DNA of 64,000 nt, taken from contig NZ_CP012382.1 in NCBI RefSeq assembly GCF_001267885.1, forward strand, positions 558,001 to 622,000. The letters are read 5' to 3'. Below are positions 1 to 8,312 of this stretch, one piece after another (positions within the stretch are counted from its first letter, which is position 1; each line of letters opens with the position of its first letter). The DNA is from Streptomyces ambofaciens ATCC 23877. Its GTDB lineage: Bacteria > Actinomycetota > Actinomycetes > Streptomycetales > Streptomycetaceae. A program made the position numbers and the translations under genes. The notes beneath the pieces were generated by a model that was not told where the DNA came from, ran no database searches, and saw only the letters and a list, made by a program, of their open reading frames with translations.

Positions 1-26
1 TCATCAGGCACAAGATCCTCCGACAC
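1..26 (-). CDS. N-terminus of an IS5-family transposase, cut by window edge
   Basis: Read leftward from a GTG at 26-24 the frame gives MSEDLVPD, the usual start of the first reading frame of Streptomyces IS5-family transposases. The DNA from here to position 96 also aligns with the upstream end of the transposase at 6839-7679 (shared stretches ACAAGATC, TGCCGCCCA and CTCATTCTGAAA). The rest lies outside the window, so it cannot be judged intact or broken. Confidence 0.6.
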
Positions 27-74
27 CCGGAGAACTCTGCCGCCCACCAGCCCAACTGCCAAGCCAGTGAGCCA

Positions 75-96
75 AACTCATTCTGAAATGATCAGT
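75..96. repeat. Putative IS5-type element end
   Basis: This 22-bp stretch centred on CTCATTCTGAAA recurs at 7727-7748 with two mismatches. In both places it lies about 50 bp upstream of a leftward IS5-family transposase start. It probably marks the outer end of the element that runs off the left edge. Confidence 0.5.
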
Positions 97-140
97 TATG
101 GCGCTCTTGCGGTTATCGTGCCGAGGAGCCATCGCTGGGG

Positions 141-695
141 TTGGGCAAGGGGTGGGGGATCGTGGACGAGGCGTTTAACGCTGCGGGAACGGCGCTGTGT
201 TGCGCCGCAGCCATCCGGCTGGGCGGAGCCGTGCAGGTACTGACCACGCGATCTGCCCTGCTTGACCACTACAACCCGATCATGGCGGGGCTGGAGAACA
301 TCACAGCGTTTCTCGACGGTCGAGGGCTCGATGACAACTTGCTCGGCTCTGCGTTCGCCGAGAGTTGGTCCCTGGATGCCAGGTATCCGGCAGATCTCGC
401 CGGCCACGCCTATGTCAAAGGATGGTCATCTCTGGTCTTCGGCACGGTGGTGCTGACCAGGCCGAAGCAACAGAACATTACGTCAGCGAAGACCCTGGAG
501 TTTACCTCGAAGGCGGCGGCATCCTGGCCGACCGCCGTCCGTATCGGCTCCTTCGACAGCCTGCTCCGCTTCGAGGCAGCGTGCCAGCAAGAGGCGGAAG
601 CCCGGATGCGGGAGGGCGGTCTTCCTGCTCTGTGGAAACTGACGGAAGATCGAACAAAGCAGTATCGCCAGACGACGGAACAGTTCATCGGATAA
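141..695 (+). CDS. Hypothetical protein
   Basis: This 184-residue frame starts at TTG 141, with an in-frame GTG at 162 as an alternative. It has no signal peptide or membrane helix and I do not recognise a family. The sequence is a mixed alpha-type soluble protein with a charged C-terminus (EDRTKQYRQTTEQ). It is squeezed between an IS end (to 96) and the next IS5 transposase (from 704), so the 5' part may have been replaced and the protein may be truncated. Third-position G/C bias is weaker than in the core genes to the right, consistent with accessory DNA. Confidence 0.5.
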   Translation: MGKGWGIVDEAFNAAGTALCCAAAIRLGGAVQVLTTRSALLDHYNPIMAGLENITAFLDGRGLDDNLLGSAFAESWSLDARYPADLAGHAYVKGWSSLVFGTVVLTRPKQQNITSAKTLEFTSKAAASWPTAVRIGSFDSLLRFEAACQQEAEARMREGGLPALWKLTEDRTKQYRQTTEQFIG

Positions 696-703
696 CCGGC
701 GTC

Positions 704-1512
704 TCAGCCTGCCAGTCTTCGGAAGCCGATGAGGGCTGCGGCTATGCCGACGAAGGCGAGGAAGTGTTCGGCCTTGCGTTCGTAGCGGCGGTGGAGCCTT
801 CGGCAGCCGGCCAGCCAGTACACGGTTCGCTCGACCACCCAGCGGTGCCGGCCCAGCCGTTGTGAGGACTCGATGCCCTTGCGGGCGATGCGAGGGCGAA
901 TGCCCCGCTGGCGCAGCCATCGCCGTAGGTGGCCGTAGTCGTAACCCTTGTCGGCGTGCAGTTTCGCCGGCTTCCGGCGCCGGGGTCCGCGGCGGGAGCG
1001 GATGGGCGGGATGCCCCGGACGAGCGGCTCCAGGCCCTGGCTGTCGTGCATGTTCGCGCCGGAGATGCCCAGGGACAGCGGCAGTCCGTTGCGGTCACAG
1101 ATCAGGTGGATTTTCGATCCCGGTTTGCTGCGGTCGGTCGGATTCGGCCCCGTCAATGGCCCCCTTTTGCGGCCCGCAGACTGACCGAGTCGAACGCGCA
1201 CCGGGACCAGTCCAGTTCGCCTCGCGCTCCGAGTTCGTCGAGGATCACGCGGTAGAGCCTGGCCCAGACCCGGTCCCGGCTCCACTGAGCGAACCGGCGG
1301 TAGACCGTGGGCCAGGCCGGGCCGAACACCGGCGGCAGCTGCCGCCAGGTGCAGCCTGAGGTCGCCACGAAGATGATCGCCGCCAAGGCCTCGCGGTCAC
1401 CTGCTCGGCGTCGACCGCCGCCCTGCGGACGTATCACTTCAGTCGGTGGTACCACCTGCCTGAACAGCACCCGCAACTCGTCCGGCACCAGTCACTCCAC
1501 GAGATCCGTCAT
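704..1512 (-). pseudogene. IS5-family (IS427-like) transposase, two frames, nonsense codon 7
   Basis: Frame A (from ATG 1512) reads MTDLVE, then TGA at 1494-1492, then continues LVPDELRVLFRQVVPP to about 1153. Homologues have Arg at this position, so a CGA to TGA change is the likely lesion; a GTG at 1488 could rescue a shorter product. Frame B (to 704) carries the DDE core (ADKGYD and a VVERT box). The two frames are joined by a -1 step at GCA AAA GGG GGC near 1165, the slippery-site arrangement typical of IS427-type elements. Terminal inverted repeats were not found. Confidence 0.8.
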
Positions 1513-1720
1513 GCACGGATCAACGAACTGTCACGCCATAAGAAACGACGTCTTAGCCAGCATCGACAGGCCGATCGCGGACTCCTTCGTGACTGTGCAG
1601 GCGTCCTCGAGCCACCCAGGGCAGCCCAAGAGGCCGTTGGGGTCGGTGTGATGAGGTTGTAGTACGGATTCCTCTCAGTCGTCACCCAATGCTGCAGCAT
1701 TCGCGCTGTGACGTGAAATA

Positions 1721-1751
1721 GGGGCCGTGTCTGCGAAATCGGCACGGCCCC
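1721..1751 (-). terminator. Hairpin downstream of the small membrane gene
   Basis: GGGGCCGTG (1721-1729) pairs perfectly with CACGGCCCC (1743-1751) around a 13-nt loop. It lies 12 bp beyond the stop of the leftward gene ending at 1763, and in that direction an AT-rich run (TATTTCA) follows. Confidence 0.6.
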
Positions 1752-1762
1752 TGCAAGCGGCC

Positions 1763-1951
1763 TCAGCGGTTTCGCATCGACACGACTTTGTGCGCCACGA
1801 GTGCCACGGCAATCACGCCGCCGAGGACCATGGCCACCGTTTGAAGGCCAGTATTTCCGGAATTTCCGGCGAAAATACTAACCCCTACACAGGCCACCAA
1901 CACGATGACAGCTATGGGGATGTAAAGTCCGTTTGCGTCACGCTGAGACAT
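1763..1951 (-). CDS. Small two-helix membrane protein, putative Rhs partner
   Basis: The 62-residue protein starts MSQRDANGLYIP at ATG 1951, 20 bp after the Rhs stop codon and on the same strand, so the two are probably co-transcribed. Two hydrophobic segments are visible, about residues 10-28 and 38-56, separated by a short GNSGNTG turn, with a basic C-terminus (HKVVSMRNR). Its base composition is visibly less GC-rich than the flanking genes. Position and topology fit a membrane immunity protein or accessory factor for the Rhs tip, but that is inference from context only. A terminator follows at 1721-1751. Confidence 0.65.
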   Translation of the reverse strand: MSQRDANGLYIPIAVIVLVACVGVSIFAGNSGNTGLQTVAMVLGGVIAVALVAHKVVSMRNR

Positions 1952-1971
1952 ATCGCTTCCACTTTCCTGTT

Positions 1972-4900
1972 TCAGCAATTCTCCGAGAAGCCGCAGCCGA
2001 CTGCCCAGACCAGTCCGGTCTGGGCTACGGCTAGGCCGACTCCACCGAGCACGGTCAAAGAGGCCCCGCCGGTAGGGATGGCGGCAGCGAGACCGATCAC
2101 TGCGATCGTGGTGTTGATCGTGTCTGCTACGGACCACAACCCCGTGGGGTCAGAGCTATTGATGGGGTCACCGGCGGCGTACAGGTAAGGGTTGGTCTCC
2201 TGTCCGCTGGGGTCGGGCTGGGTGAAGCGGCCGAGGGTGGGGTCGTAGTAGCGGTGGCCCATCTTGTACAGGCCGGTCGGGTCGGCATAGGCGCCCGCGT
2301 AGCGGTAGGGCTGGGGGACGGACTCCGTGGGTGTGGTGCGGGGGAGGCCGGTGGGGCCGTAGGTGTAGGTGTGGGTGCGCTTGCCGGTGCTGTCGGCGAG
2401 GCCGAGGACGTTGCCGGTGGCGTCGGTGAGGTAGTAGTAGGACTTCCCCCCAGTCGTCATGGAGTTCAGCGTGCCCGAAGGCTCGCGGATGAATCCGGTG
2501 TCGACACCGTTCGTGGTCGTGGACGCCAGGCCGAGGGCCGTGTGGTGGAACCACGTGTCGCCGAGCTTGGTGCGCTCCGCGTTGCTGGTGCCGGCGTGGA
2601 CCAGATCGTAGGTCTTGCCGCCGGTGGTGATGCCGGCCAGCTGGCTGTGGTCGGTCCAGGACTCGCCCGTGCGGGGGGTGGTGTCGGCGGCGGCGGTCTC
2701 GTTGCCGAGCTTGTCGTAGGACCAGCCGGTGGTGGAGCCGTTCTTGCCGGTCAGCTCGCTGGCGTCGTTGTAGGTGTAGGTGGTGGCGCCGGGGCAGGTG
2801 TTCTTGCTGCCATCGCGGCTGGTGAGGTTGCCGGCCTTGTCGAAGCAGTACAGCCACGACGCCTTCCGCGCGCCGGCGGAGTCGGCTTCCAGGGCGTAGG
2901 TGAGGCGGTCCTGGGAGTCGTAGGTGTAGGTGGTCTTGTACTGGGTGAGGTTGTCGGTGCGGGTGCGGATCTTGGTGGTGTCCTTGCCCGCGCTGGCGTA
3001 GCTGTAGGTGAGGTCGATGAAGGTCTGGGTGCCCGAGGTGGTCTTGATCTTCTCCGGGCGGCCGTTCTTGTCGATCGTCACCGTCTGGGTGGTGCCGCCG
3101 GGATAGACGGTCTTGGTGCGCTTGTCGTTGTTGTTGTAGTCGAAGTCGGTCTTCTTGCCGTCCGGCGCCGTCAGGTGATCGAGGCGGCCGGCCGCGTCCC
3201 AGGTGTAGTCCGTCTTCCCGGTCGGGTCGGTGTAGAAGTCGACATCCCCGCCCGGGGTGTAGGCCAGGACGGTCTGGGCGCCGTTTTGCAGGGTGCGGCG
3301 CTTCTCGCGGTTGAGCTTGTCGTACTCCCAGGTGGTGGTGCCGGAGGCGTCGGTGCGGGTGGTGACGTTGCCGTCACCGTCGTAGGTGTAGGTGACGGTG
3401 GAGTTGGTCGAGGAGACCTCGCGCACGCGGTCGCGGTTGTCGTACTCGTAGACGGTTTTGATGCCACGACCGTCGGTGACGGTCTCCACCCGGCCCAGCG
3501 CGTCGTAGGTGTAGGTCGTCTCCCCCAGCGGCGCCGGCGGCTTCACCTTCCACAGGTTGCCCCGGTCGTCGTAGGTGAAGGAGGTGACCTTGCCGCCCGC
3601 GTCCTTGGCGGTGCAGCGCTGGCCCTCGAAACCGCCGCACTTGGGGGTGGCTTCGTTGTAGGTGTACTCCCGGGTGCCGCCCGCGGTGCCCGACGTGGTC
3701 ACCGACATCGTGTTGCCGTTGGCGTCGTACTTGAAGGAGTCCTTGCGGCCGTCCGCGGTGGTGAAGTCGTTGGGCAGCTCGGTGCCCGCGATCGTCTGGT
3801 ACGCCGTCACGGAGGCTGTGGCGCCCATGGGCAGTTTCTGGGAGACGGGGTTGTTGCGGTTGTCCCAGCCGTAGGTGGTGGTGTTGCCGCCGGTGCCGTC
3901 CGTGCCGGTGCCCATCGCGTCGATCGCGGTCTGGGTGAGGTGGTTCTTGTACGTGGCGTGGCGTGAGTGGCCGAGGGGGTCGGTGACCTTGGTGACCTCA
4001 CCGTCCGCGTTGTGCGTGTAGATCGTCTCGTCGCCGTCCGGGTCCGTCACGGTCGTCGTGCCCGCGTCGGAGGGGGTGGCCGCGCTGTAGTCGTAGCGCC
4101 ACGTCGGGCCCGTGTGCCCGCCGGAGGCGGATTCCGTAGCGCGCTGCATGGACGTGACGCGGTTGTGACTGTCGTAGGTGAACAGGGTGACGGTGCCCTC
4201 GGGCGTGGTCACCTTCGTCACCCGGCGCGAGGCGTCGTACTCGTAGGCGGTGGCTTTGCCGGCGGTGTCGGTGACCTTGGCGAGGTTGCCCGCGCTGTCG
4301 AGGTCGAGGACGGCGGTGCGGCCGGTGTGGTCCTTGGCCTGCCACTGGTTCGGGTAGGTCTTGACCAGGTCGATCCATCGGCCGGAGCGGGTCTCGGTGA
4401 GCTTGAAGCCCTTGTGCTCACCGCCCTCGTCGTGCTGGTCGACGGTGATCGTGCCCTTGTTCTTGTCCGTGACCTTCGTCAGGGTGCCGTGCTCGCTGTA
4501 GGTGTCCTTGGTGCCGGACTTGCGGTCGGTGAGGGTGTAGGTGCCGTCCGCGTTCTTCTTCAGGTCCTTCGAGTAGCCGACCGGGGTGGTGTAGCCGCCG
4601 TCCGTCCGGGCAGTGAAGCGCAGCAGGTTGCCGGTGGCATCGAAGACCTCGACCTCGCCGTCGTTGATCTGCAGGTAGCGCTCGTATCCCTGCCACCAGT
4701 GCTGCGACACCTTCCCCCACGGGGCTTCGAGGGAGTTGTAGGTGCGGGTGAGCTGGAGTTTCTGGCCGACGCCGGCGATGTCGAAGTCGGTGGCGGCGAG
4801 CATCAGGTTGCCGTTGGAGATGTTCATGCGCGCGACGAGCGCGTCGTTGAGGCGGGTGTCGAGGATCTGGTGCCAGGGCACCTCGCCCTGGCCTTCGGGC

Positions 4901-5256
4901 AGGTAGTCGGACGCCGCGGCAGCGGTGGCCGCCGAGCGGGACGCCGAGTCCTTGGCCGGTGCCTCGCCCGTGGCACGGGCCTTCTGCGCTGCCCTCCAGG
5001 CTGCGACATCGGCCGGCGGTTTGGCTTCGGCCTCCGACTCCGGCGCCGTGATCGAGCCGGCCGGTGTCGCGGGCGCTTCCACCTTCGTCGGCTTCGTCCA
5101 CGGGCTCTCCGGCTGCGGTAGCTCGGGCTTCGGTGTCGCCGCCAGGCCGGGAGCCGCGGCGATCACCACGGCGGCCGTGGTGATCGCCGAGACGAGAGCG
5201 GTTCTGTGTGTTCTCCGGGCACGCCGAAACGGCGTGCTGTCGGCACGCGGGTGCAT
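1972..5256 (-). CDS. Secreted Rhs/YD-repeat protein with short hydrophobic C-terminal tip
   Basis: This protein has 1094 residues. A twin-Arg-rich, Ala-rich N-terminus looks like a Sec signal peptide (cleavage near residue 40), followed by a Pro/Ala linker. A DUF6531-like entry region lies at about 140-220 (DFDIAGVGQKLQLTRTYNS). Many YD/RHS repeats (TYTYD, YEYDxRDR) follow, then the RHS-associated core (RYAGAYADPTGLYKMGHRYYDP) ending in DPTGL. Only 54 residues follow DPTGL; this tip is Gly/Ala-rich and hydrophobic and ends GCGFSENC. Other polymorphic toxins carry larger enzymatic tips, so this one may act on membranes or may be a toxin-less variant. A GGGGGGAAG ribosome site precedes ATG 5256. 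Confidence 0.9.
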   Translation of the reverse strand: MHPRADSTPFRRARRTHRTALVSAITTAAVVIAAAPGLAATPKPELPQPESPWTKPTKVEAPATPAGSITAPESEAEAKPPADVAAWRAAQKARATGEAPAKDSASRSAATAAAASDYLPEGQGEVPWHQILDTRLNDALVARMNISNGNLMLAATDFDIAGVGQKLQLTRTYNSLEAPWGKVSQHWWQGYERYLQINDGEVEVFDATGNLLRFTARTDGGYTTPVGYSKDLKKNADGTYTLTDRKSGTKDTYSEHGTLTKVTDKNKGTITVDQHDEGGEHKGFKLTETRSGRWIDLVKTYPNQWQAKDHTGRTAVLDLDSAGNLAKVTDTAGKATAYEYDASRRVTKVTTPEGTVTLFTYDSHNRVTSMQRATESASGGHTGPTWRYDYSAATPSDAGTTTVTDPDGDETIYTHNADGEVTKVTDPLGHSRHATYKNHLTQTAIDAMGTGTDGTGGNTTTYGWDNRNNPVSQKLPMGATASVTAYQTIAGTELPNDFTTADGRKDSFKYDANGNTMSVTTSGTAGGTREYTYNEATPKCGGFEGQRCTAKDAGGKVTSFTYDDRGNLWKVKPPAPLGETTYTYDALGRVETVTDGRGIKTVYEYDNRDRVREVSSTNSTVTYTYDGDGNVTTRTDASGTTTWEYDKLNREKRRTLQNGAQTVLAYTPGGDVDFYTDPTGKTDYTWDAAGRLDHLTAPDGKKTDFDYNNNDKRTKTVYPGGTTQTVTIDKNGRPEKIKTTSGTQTFIDLTYSYASAGKDTTKIRTRTDNLTQYKTTYTYDSQDRLTYALEADSAGARKASWLYCFDKAGNLTSRDGSKNTCPGATTYTYNDASELTGKNGSTTGWSYDKLGNETAAADTTPRTGESWTDHSQLAGITTGGKTYDLVHAGTSNAERTKLGDTWFHHTALGLASTTTNGVDTGFIREPSGTLNSMTTGGKSYYYLTDATGNVLGLADSTGKRTHTYTYGPTGLPRTTPTESVPQPYRYAGAYADPTGLYKMGHRYYDPTLGRFTQPDPSGQETNPYLYAAGDPINSSDPTGLWSVADTINTTIAVIGLAAAIPTGGASLTVLGGVGLAVAQTGLVWAVGCGFSENC

Positions 5257-5770
5257 GAGCTTCCCCCCACAGGAAGTCAGAACCGGCGACCCCAGCGGTC
5301 ACCAGTGGCACACAAGCTGTCACGAGAAGCACACAATCCGGCGCGACATCCCCCCGAACGCCCCTGACATGCGGGCCGGAACCAGCCCCACCGCTTCAGC
5401 ACAGCAAACCGGAACCTAACCACCCCAACCACCCTGCCCACCGGGCGGAATTGATGGTTCTGTTACCACTCCTGGGCGATACCTTGACCGAAACCTTGTG
5501 ACCTGGCCTTTCTTCATGAAAGGGGAGGTCAGCAGGCATCTTGTTTCGGCCAGGTTCAGGCCCGCCTCCTGCGCTGCCGGACGGCACTCGGTGGCCGTCG
5601 TCGCCGGTCATGGACGGAAAGCGCTGTCCAGGCAAGTTGTCTCAGAGCGTGCGGCGGACGTGAGGCACCCCTGCATGCACGGCTTCACGGAATGCACACT
5701 TTCCCCGTCCTGCATGCGTGGTCCCCCAGCCCGCGGCAACCACCCCTGCTGTGAAGGACGTTCTTCCCCG
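5257..5770. other. Intergenic region upstream of Rhs gene
   Basis: This 514-bp stretch should contain the leftward promoter of the Rhs gene. Apart from the inverted repeat at 5499-5531 I see only short open frames without coding bias or ribosome sites. Confidence 0.5.
5499..5531. repeat. 33-bp imperfect inverted repeat
   Basis: TGACCTGGCCTTTC (5499-5512) pairs with GAAAGGGGAGGTCA (5518-5531) around a TTCAT loop, interrupted only by a GG/GG internal mismatch. It has no T-run. It could be a regulator site or an RNA hairpin. Confidence 0.4.
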
Positions 5771-6085
5771 ATGAACGCACTGGGCAGACGCATGCCCTGC
5801 TCCAGCCCAAGCCGCCACCCCTCCCCCGCCACGCACCGGACCACCCGCGCCGTGCAGCGGACCGGACGCCTGCTGTGCTGGAGCCTCGCCGCCGGCATGA
5901 CCACCGCCGCCGCCGACCTGCTCCTCGAACCCCAGGCACCCTGGTGGGGTGTCGTGTGGCCCCTGCCCTGGTACCTCACCAGCCTGTCCATCCCGGCCTG
6001 GGCCATCCTGCGCGCCCGTCAAAAGACCACTCAGCACCCGCCCGACGAAAACCACCTCCCGAACAGCTGGGACCAGGCGGCTTAA
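5771..6085 (+). CDS. Small hypothetical membrane protein
   Basis: This 104-residue protein starts at ATG 5771 (MNALGRRMPCSS). Its start is uncertain because the same frame is open upstream to 5498. Residues 35-50 (LLCWSLAAGMTTAAADLL) and 58-78 (WWGVVWPLPWYLTSLSIPAWAIL) look membrane-embedded, and the polar C-terminus is TTQHPPDENHLPNSWDQ. I do not recognise a family. It converges with the HEAT-like gene ending at 6094. Confidence 0.5.
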   Translation: MNALGRRMPCSSPSRHPSPATHRTTRAVQRTGRLLCWSLAAGMTTAAADLLLEPQAPWWGVVWPLPWYLTSLSIPAWAILRARQKTTQHPPDENHLPNSWDQAA

Positions 6086-6093
6086 AGGTCGTT

Positions 6094-6810
6094 TCAAAAT
6101 GGCGGGTCGTCCGCGTAGCCCTCTGCATGCACCTGCATGTCCGTGCCTTGCTGGAAGAGAGTGACGTCTTCCCCCCAGCGAGCGAGTGTTTCGATCGCCC
6201 GCCGCCGGTACGGGGAGTCGTCGGCAGCAAGAGCCCGGGCATCCTTGCGTAGAGCTTCGACGTGATGAGCTAGGACGGGTGACGTAAGCAACGGAAGTGC
6301 ACTGGCCAGGGCGGCCCTGCGGATCTCCGGCTCGCGGTCCGCAAGGAAGGGGTGGATGGCATCAAAGAGGGTGGGTCGAAGGACGCGGAACGCTTCGATG
6401 TCGACGGCATATCCGTCAGGTGACTCTTCGTTGGCGTCTTCGGCGGTGCTGCCGAGCCAGTCCAGAAGGCCGACGCGAAGGAAGAATCCAGGCTCCTCAG
6501 TGGCATGTGATGCTTCTCCCCGTCTCTTGTCAGTGACGATGGCAAGAGTCCGCGGGTGCCCGAGGTTCGCCGCGACAAATGACGCTGCAGGGGCCGTGGC
6601 ATTGTAGAAGGTGTTCTGATGGGTGATGGCCTGTTGCAGGTCGCGGAGGGCAGCGCCCTGGTTGCGTGCGTCGTCGTCGAGTAGTTGTCGCAAGATCACG
6701 GGCGTCACTGGAGCAACGTTCGGACAGCAGTGCTCCACCGAACTCCAGTCTGTCCGTAGCAGCAGTTCCTCCGGATCAACGGCACGACCGTGCGCACTCT
6801 CCAAGGTCAT
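6094..6810 (-). CDS. HEAT-repeat-like hypothetical protein
   Basis: The protein has 238 residues from ATG 6810 (MTLESAHGRAVDPEELLL). This start was chosen over an upstream extension that runs into IS DNA. The central and C-terminal parts show amphipathic helical pairs such as LFDAIHPFLADREPEIRRAAL and ALPLLTSPVLAHHVEALRKD, the pattern of HEAT/armadillo repeats used in protein binding. No catalytic motif is seen. The gene abuts the damaged IS5 element at 6839 and may have lost its original promoter region. Confidence 0.65.
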   Translation of the reverse strand: MTLESAHGRAVDPEELLLRTDWSSVEHCCPNVAPVTPVILRQLLDDDARNQGAALRDLQQAITHQNTFYNATAPAASFVAANLGHPRTLAIVTDKRRGEASHATEEPGFFLRVGLLDWLGSTAEDANEESPDGYAVDIEAFRVLRPTLFDAIHPFLADREPEIRRAALASALPLLTSPVLAHHVEALRKDARALAADDSPYRRRAIETLARWGEDVTLFQQGTDMQVHAEGYADDPPF

Positions 6811-6838
6811 CCGGCGAGTGTGACAGTCCGCCAGTGCA

Positions 6839-7679
6839 TCACTGCCGCCAGGGCCCGACAGCCTGGTCACTGGGCCGGCTCTTGGACAATCGGCGCAGGC
6901 AGATGACACAGCACGCAAGTTGCAGAAGCCCTAGATGCAAGTCGGAGCGACGCTCGTAGCGAGTTCGCAGCCGCTTGAACTGATGGAGCCAGCGAAAGTG
7001 CGCTCGACCACCCAGCGCGTCTTGCCCAGCCCTGAACCATGGGCGACGCCGCGTCGCGCTATGAAGGGCTTGATGCCGCGCTTCCACAGCAGACGACGGT
7101 ACTTGTCGAAGTCGTTGCCGCGGTCGGCAAACAACCGCTTGGGCTTGCTCCGAGGCCGGCCTCGCATTCCTCGTATGTGGGGGACAGCGTCGAGTAGAGG
7201 GAGCAACTGGGTGACATCGTGCCGATTCCCGCCGGTCAGCGAGACGACGAGCGGAGTGCCGCGGCGATCAACGAGCACATGGTGCTTGGAGCCCGGCCGA
7301 CCCCGGTCGACCGGCGACGGCCCAACATGGTCCCCCCTTTGAGAGCACGGACGTGTGATCCGTCCACGGAGCAGTCGTCCAGGTCCAACGAGCCCGCGCG
7401 GCGCAGTTCTGTGAGCAGGGCGGCGTGCAGACGTGGCCAGACGCCAGCCTCGGTCCAGTCCCTCAGCCGACGCCAGGCCGTCACTCCGGAACAACCCACC
7501 GTCTCCGCGGGGACATCGCGCCACGCGACACCAGTCCGCAGCACGTACATGACGCCGGCGAGAGCCGCCCGGTCGGAAACACGCAACCGCCCGGGACACC
7601 GTCGGCGCCGTTCGGGAGCGGGCGGCAACAGCGGGGCCACCCGCTCCCACAGGGCGTCAGGAACAAGATCAGCACGCAC
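6839..7679 (-). pseudogene. IS5-family transposase with a C-terminal 1-nt deletion
   Basis: Frame A starts at GTG 7679 (MRADLVPDALWERVAPLLPP) and reaches ALKGGTM near 7330. A -1 step at CTC AAA GGG GGG moves into frame B (VGPSPVDRGRPGSK), which carries the FADRGNDFDKY and WVVERTF motifs. Just after VVERTFA the frame breaks: one base is missing near 7002. The conserved tail WLHQFKRLRTRYERR continues in a third frame to a stop at 6839. The -1 step is normal for this IS group, but the second break should inactivate the enzyme. Confidence 0.8.
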
Positions 7680-7726
7680 GCGGCGACCTTGCCGCCCATG
7701 ATCACCGAGCGCAAGACCTGGGGCTC

Positions 7727-7748
7727 AACTCATTCTGAAACGAGCAGT
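7727..7748. repeat. Putative IS5-type element end
   Basis: This is the second copy of the CTCATTCTGAAA-centred motif found at 75-96, located about 48 bp upstream of the transposase start at 7679. No matching inverted copy was found at the other end of this element (6811-6838). Confidence 0.5.
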
Positions 7749-7755
7749 AAGTACC

Positions 7756-7854
7756 TCAGGCTTCGAAGCGGCGGCGGGAGATCTTGATGTGACCGAGGCG
7801 CCGGGTGGGCGTGTTGTCGGCCTTCGCCCAACCGAAGCCGAGCCTGACGCGGGT
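7756..7854 (-). pseudogene. C-terminal fragment of an unidentified gene
   Basis: A leftward frame ending at 7756 encodes about 32 residues, VRLGFGWAKADNTPTR then LGHIKISRRRFEA, with strong coding character but no start. It is cut at about 7855, where a rightward HAD-like fragment begins, and lies only 7 bp from an IS end. The tail LGHIKISRRR resembles the tail LGHVKIARRR of the short frame at 25551-25667. I do not recognise the family. Confidence 0.5.
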
Positions 7855-8056
7855 ATGCGAACCCGCACCCCAAAGGCCCTGACTGGTCGACGCTGCGGCC
7901 GCTTCACCTCCTGCCCGAGGCTCCGTCCTCGCGGGCCGGCGAGCGGGCCCGTGAGAACGCCGTGGCCGTAGGACTGCAGTGCGAGTTGGTCTGGGCCACT
8001 ACCTGGGAGGAGGAGGCGAACACCGACATAGCACCACGGCTCGGCCTGCCCCCGTT
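7851..8056 (+). pseudogene. HAD-like hypothetical gene, upstream half
   Basis: One frame reads GYANPHPKGPDWSTLRPLHL through to LVWATTWEEEANTDIAP and RLGLPPL, which resembles the LVWATTWExEAN region of actinobacterial HAD-like hypothetical proteins. The N-terminus with the DxDG motif is missing. At about 8056 the IS110 element begins, and the reading resumes at 9541 as PVLTCPE. The gene was therefore already truncated or was truncated later, and it is split by IS110. Confidence 0.65.
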
Positions 8057-8312
8057 ATCTTTTTCGCGGTCCTGCAAGAGGGCCGCTGGCCTCCGGGCCC
8101 GGCATGACTGTTGCCCCCTGTCGATGGGATGACCTGGGGGGTGGTGTCACCGGGTCCGAGGGGTGCCGTCGGAGACGCTGATCAGAGGTCCGACCACCGT
8201 CCGGCCGGGCGCAATGCCAGGCCGCTCGCGGGCGGCAGGTCTGCATAACGTGGATGCGCGAGAACGGCTCCCGACCTTGAGGCCGGCACGCATCGACACA
8301 TGTGGGGGCACG
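8057..8312 (+). ncRNA. IS110 left-end non-coding region, candidate bridge RNA
   Basis: IS110-group elements are known to express a structured guide (bridge) RNA from the non-coding end upstream of the transposase. This 256-bp region has the right place and size and contains GC-rich self-complementary stretches (GGCCGCTGGCCTCC; CCGTCCGGCCGGGCGC). The loops that would pair with donor and target were not resolved by eye. Confidence 0.35.

Noticed and set aside
696..1560. Terminal inverted repeats of the first IS5 copy
   Set aside because: GCGTCTCAGCC near 700 and ACGTCTTAGCC near 1555 are similar but in direct, not inverted, orientation, so they cannot be called as IS ends.
1509..1745. 78-codon frame on the minus strand
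   Set aside because: It spans the IS5 upstream region and the terminator of the small membrane gene, without codon bias or ribosome site.
2254..3966. 570-codon open frame on the plus strand
   Set aside because: It lies wholly antisense to the Rhs gene; its Val/Gly-rich product mirrors the YD-repeat codons and has no homology-like features.
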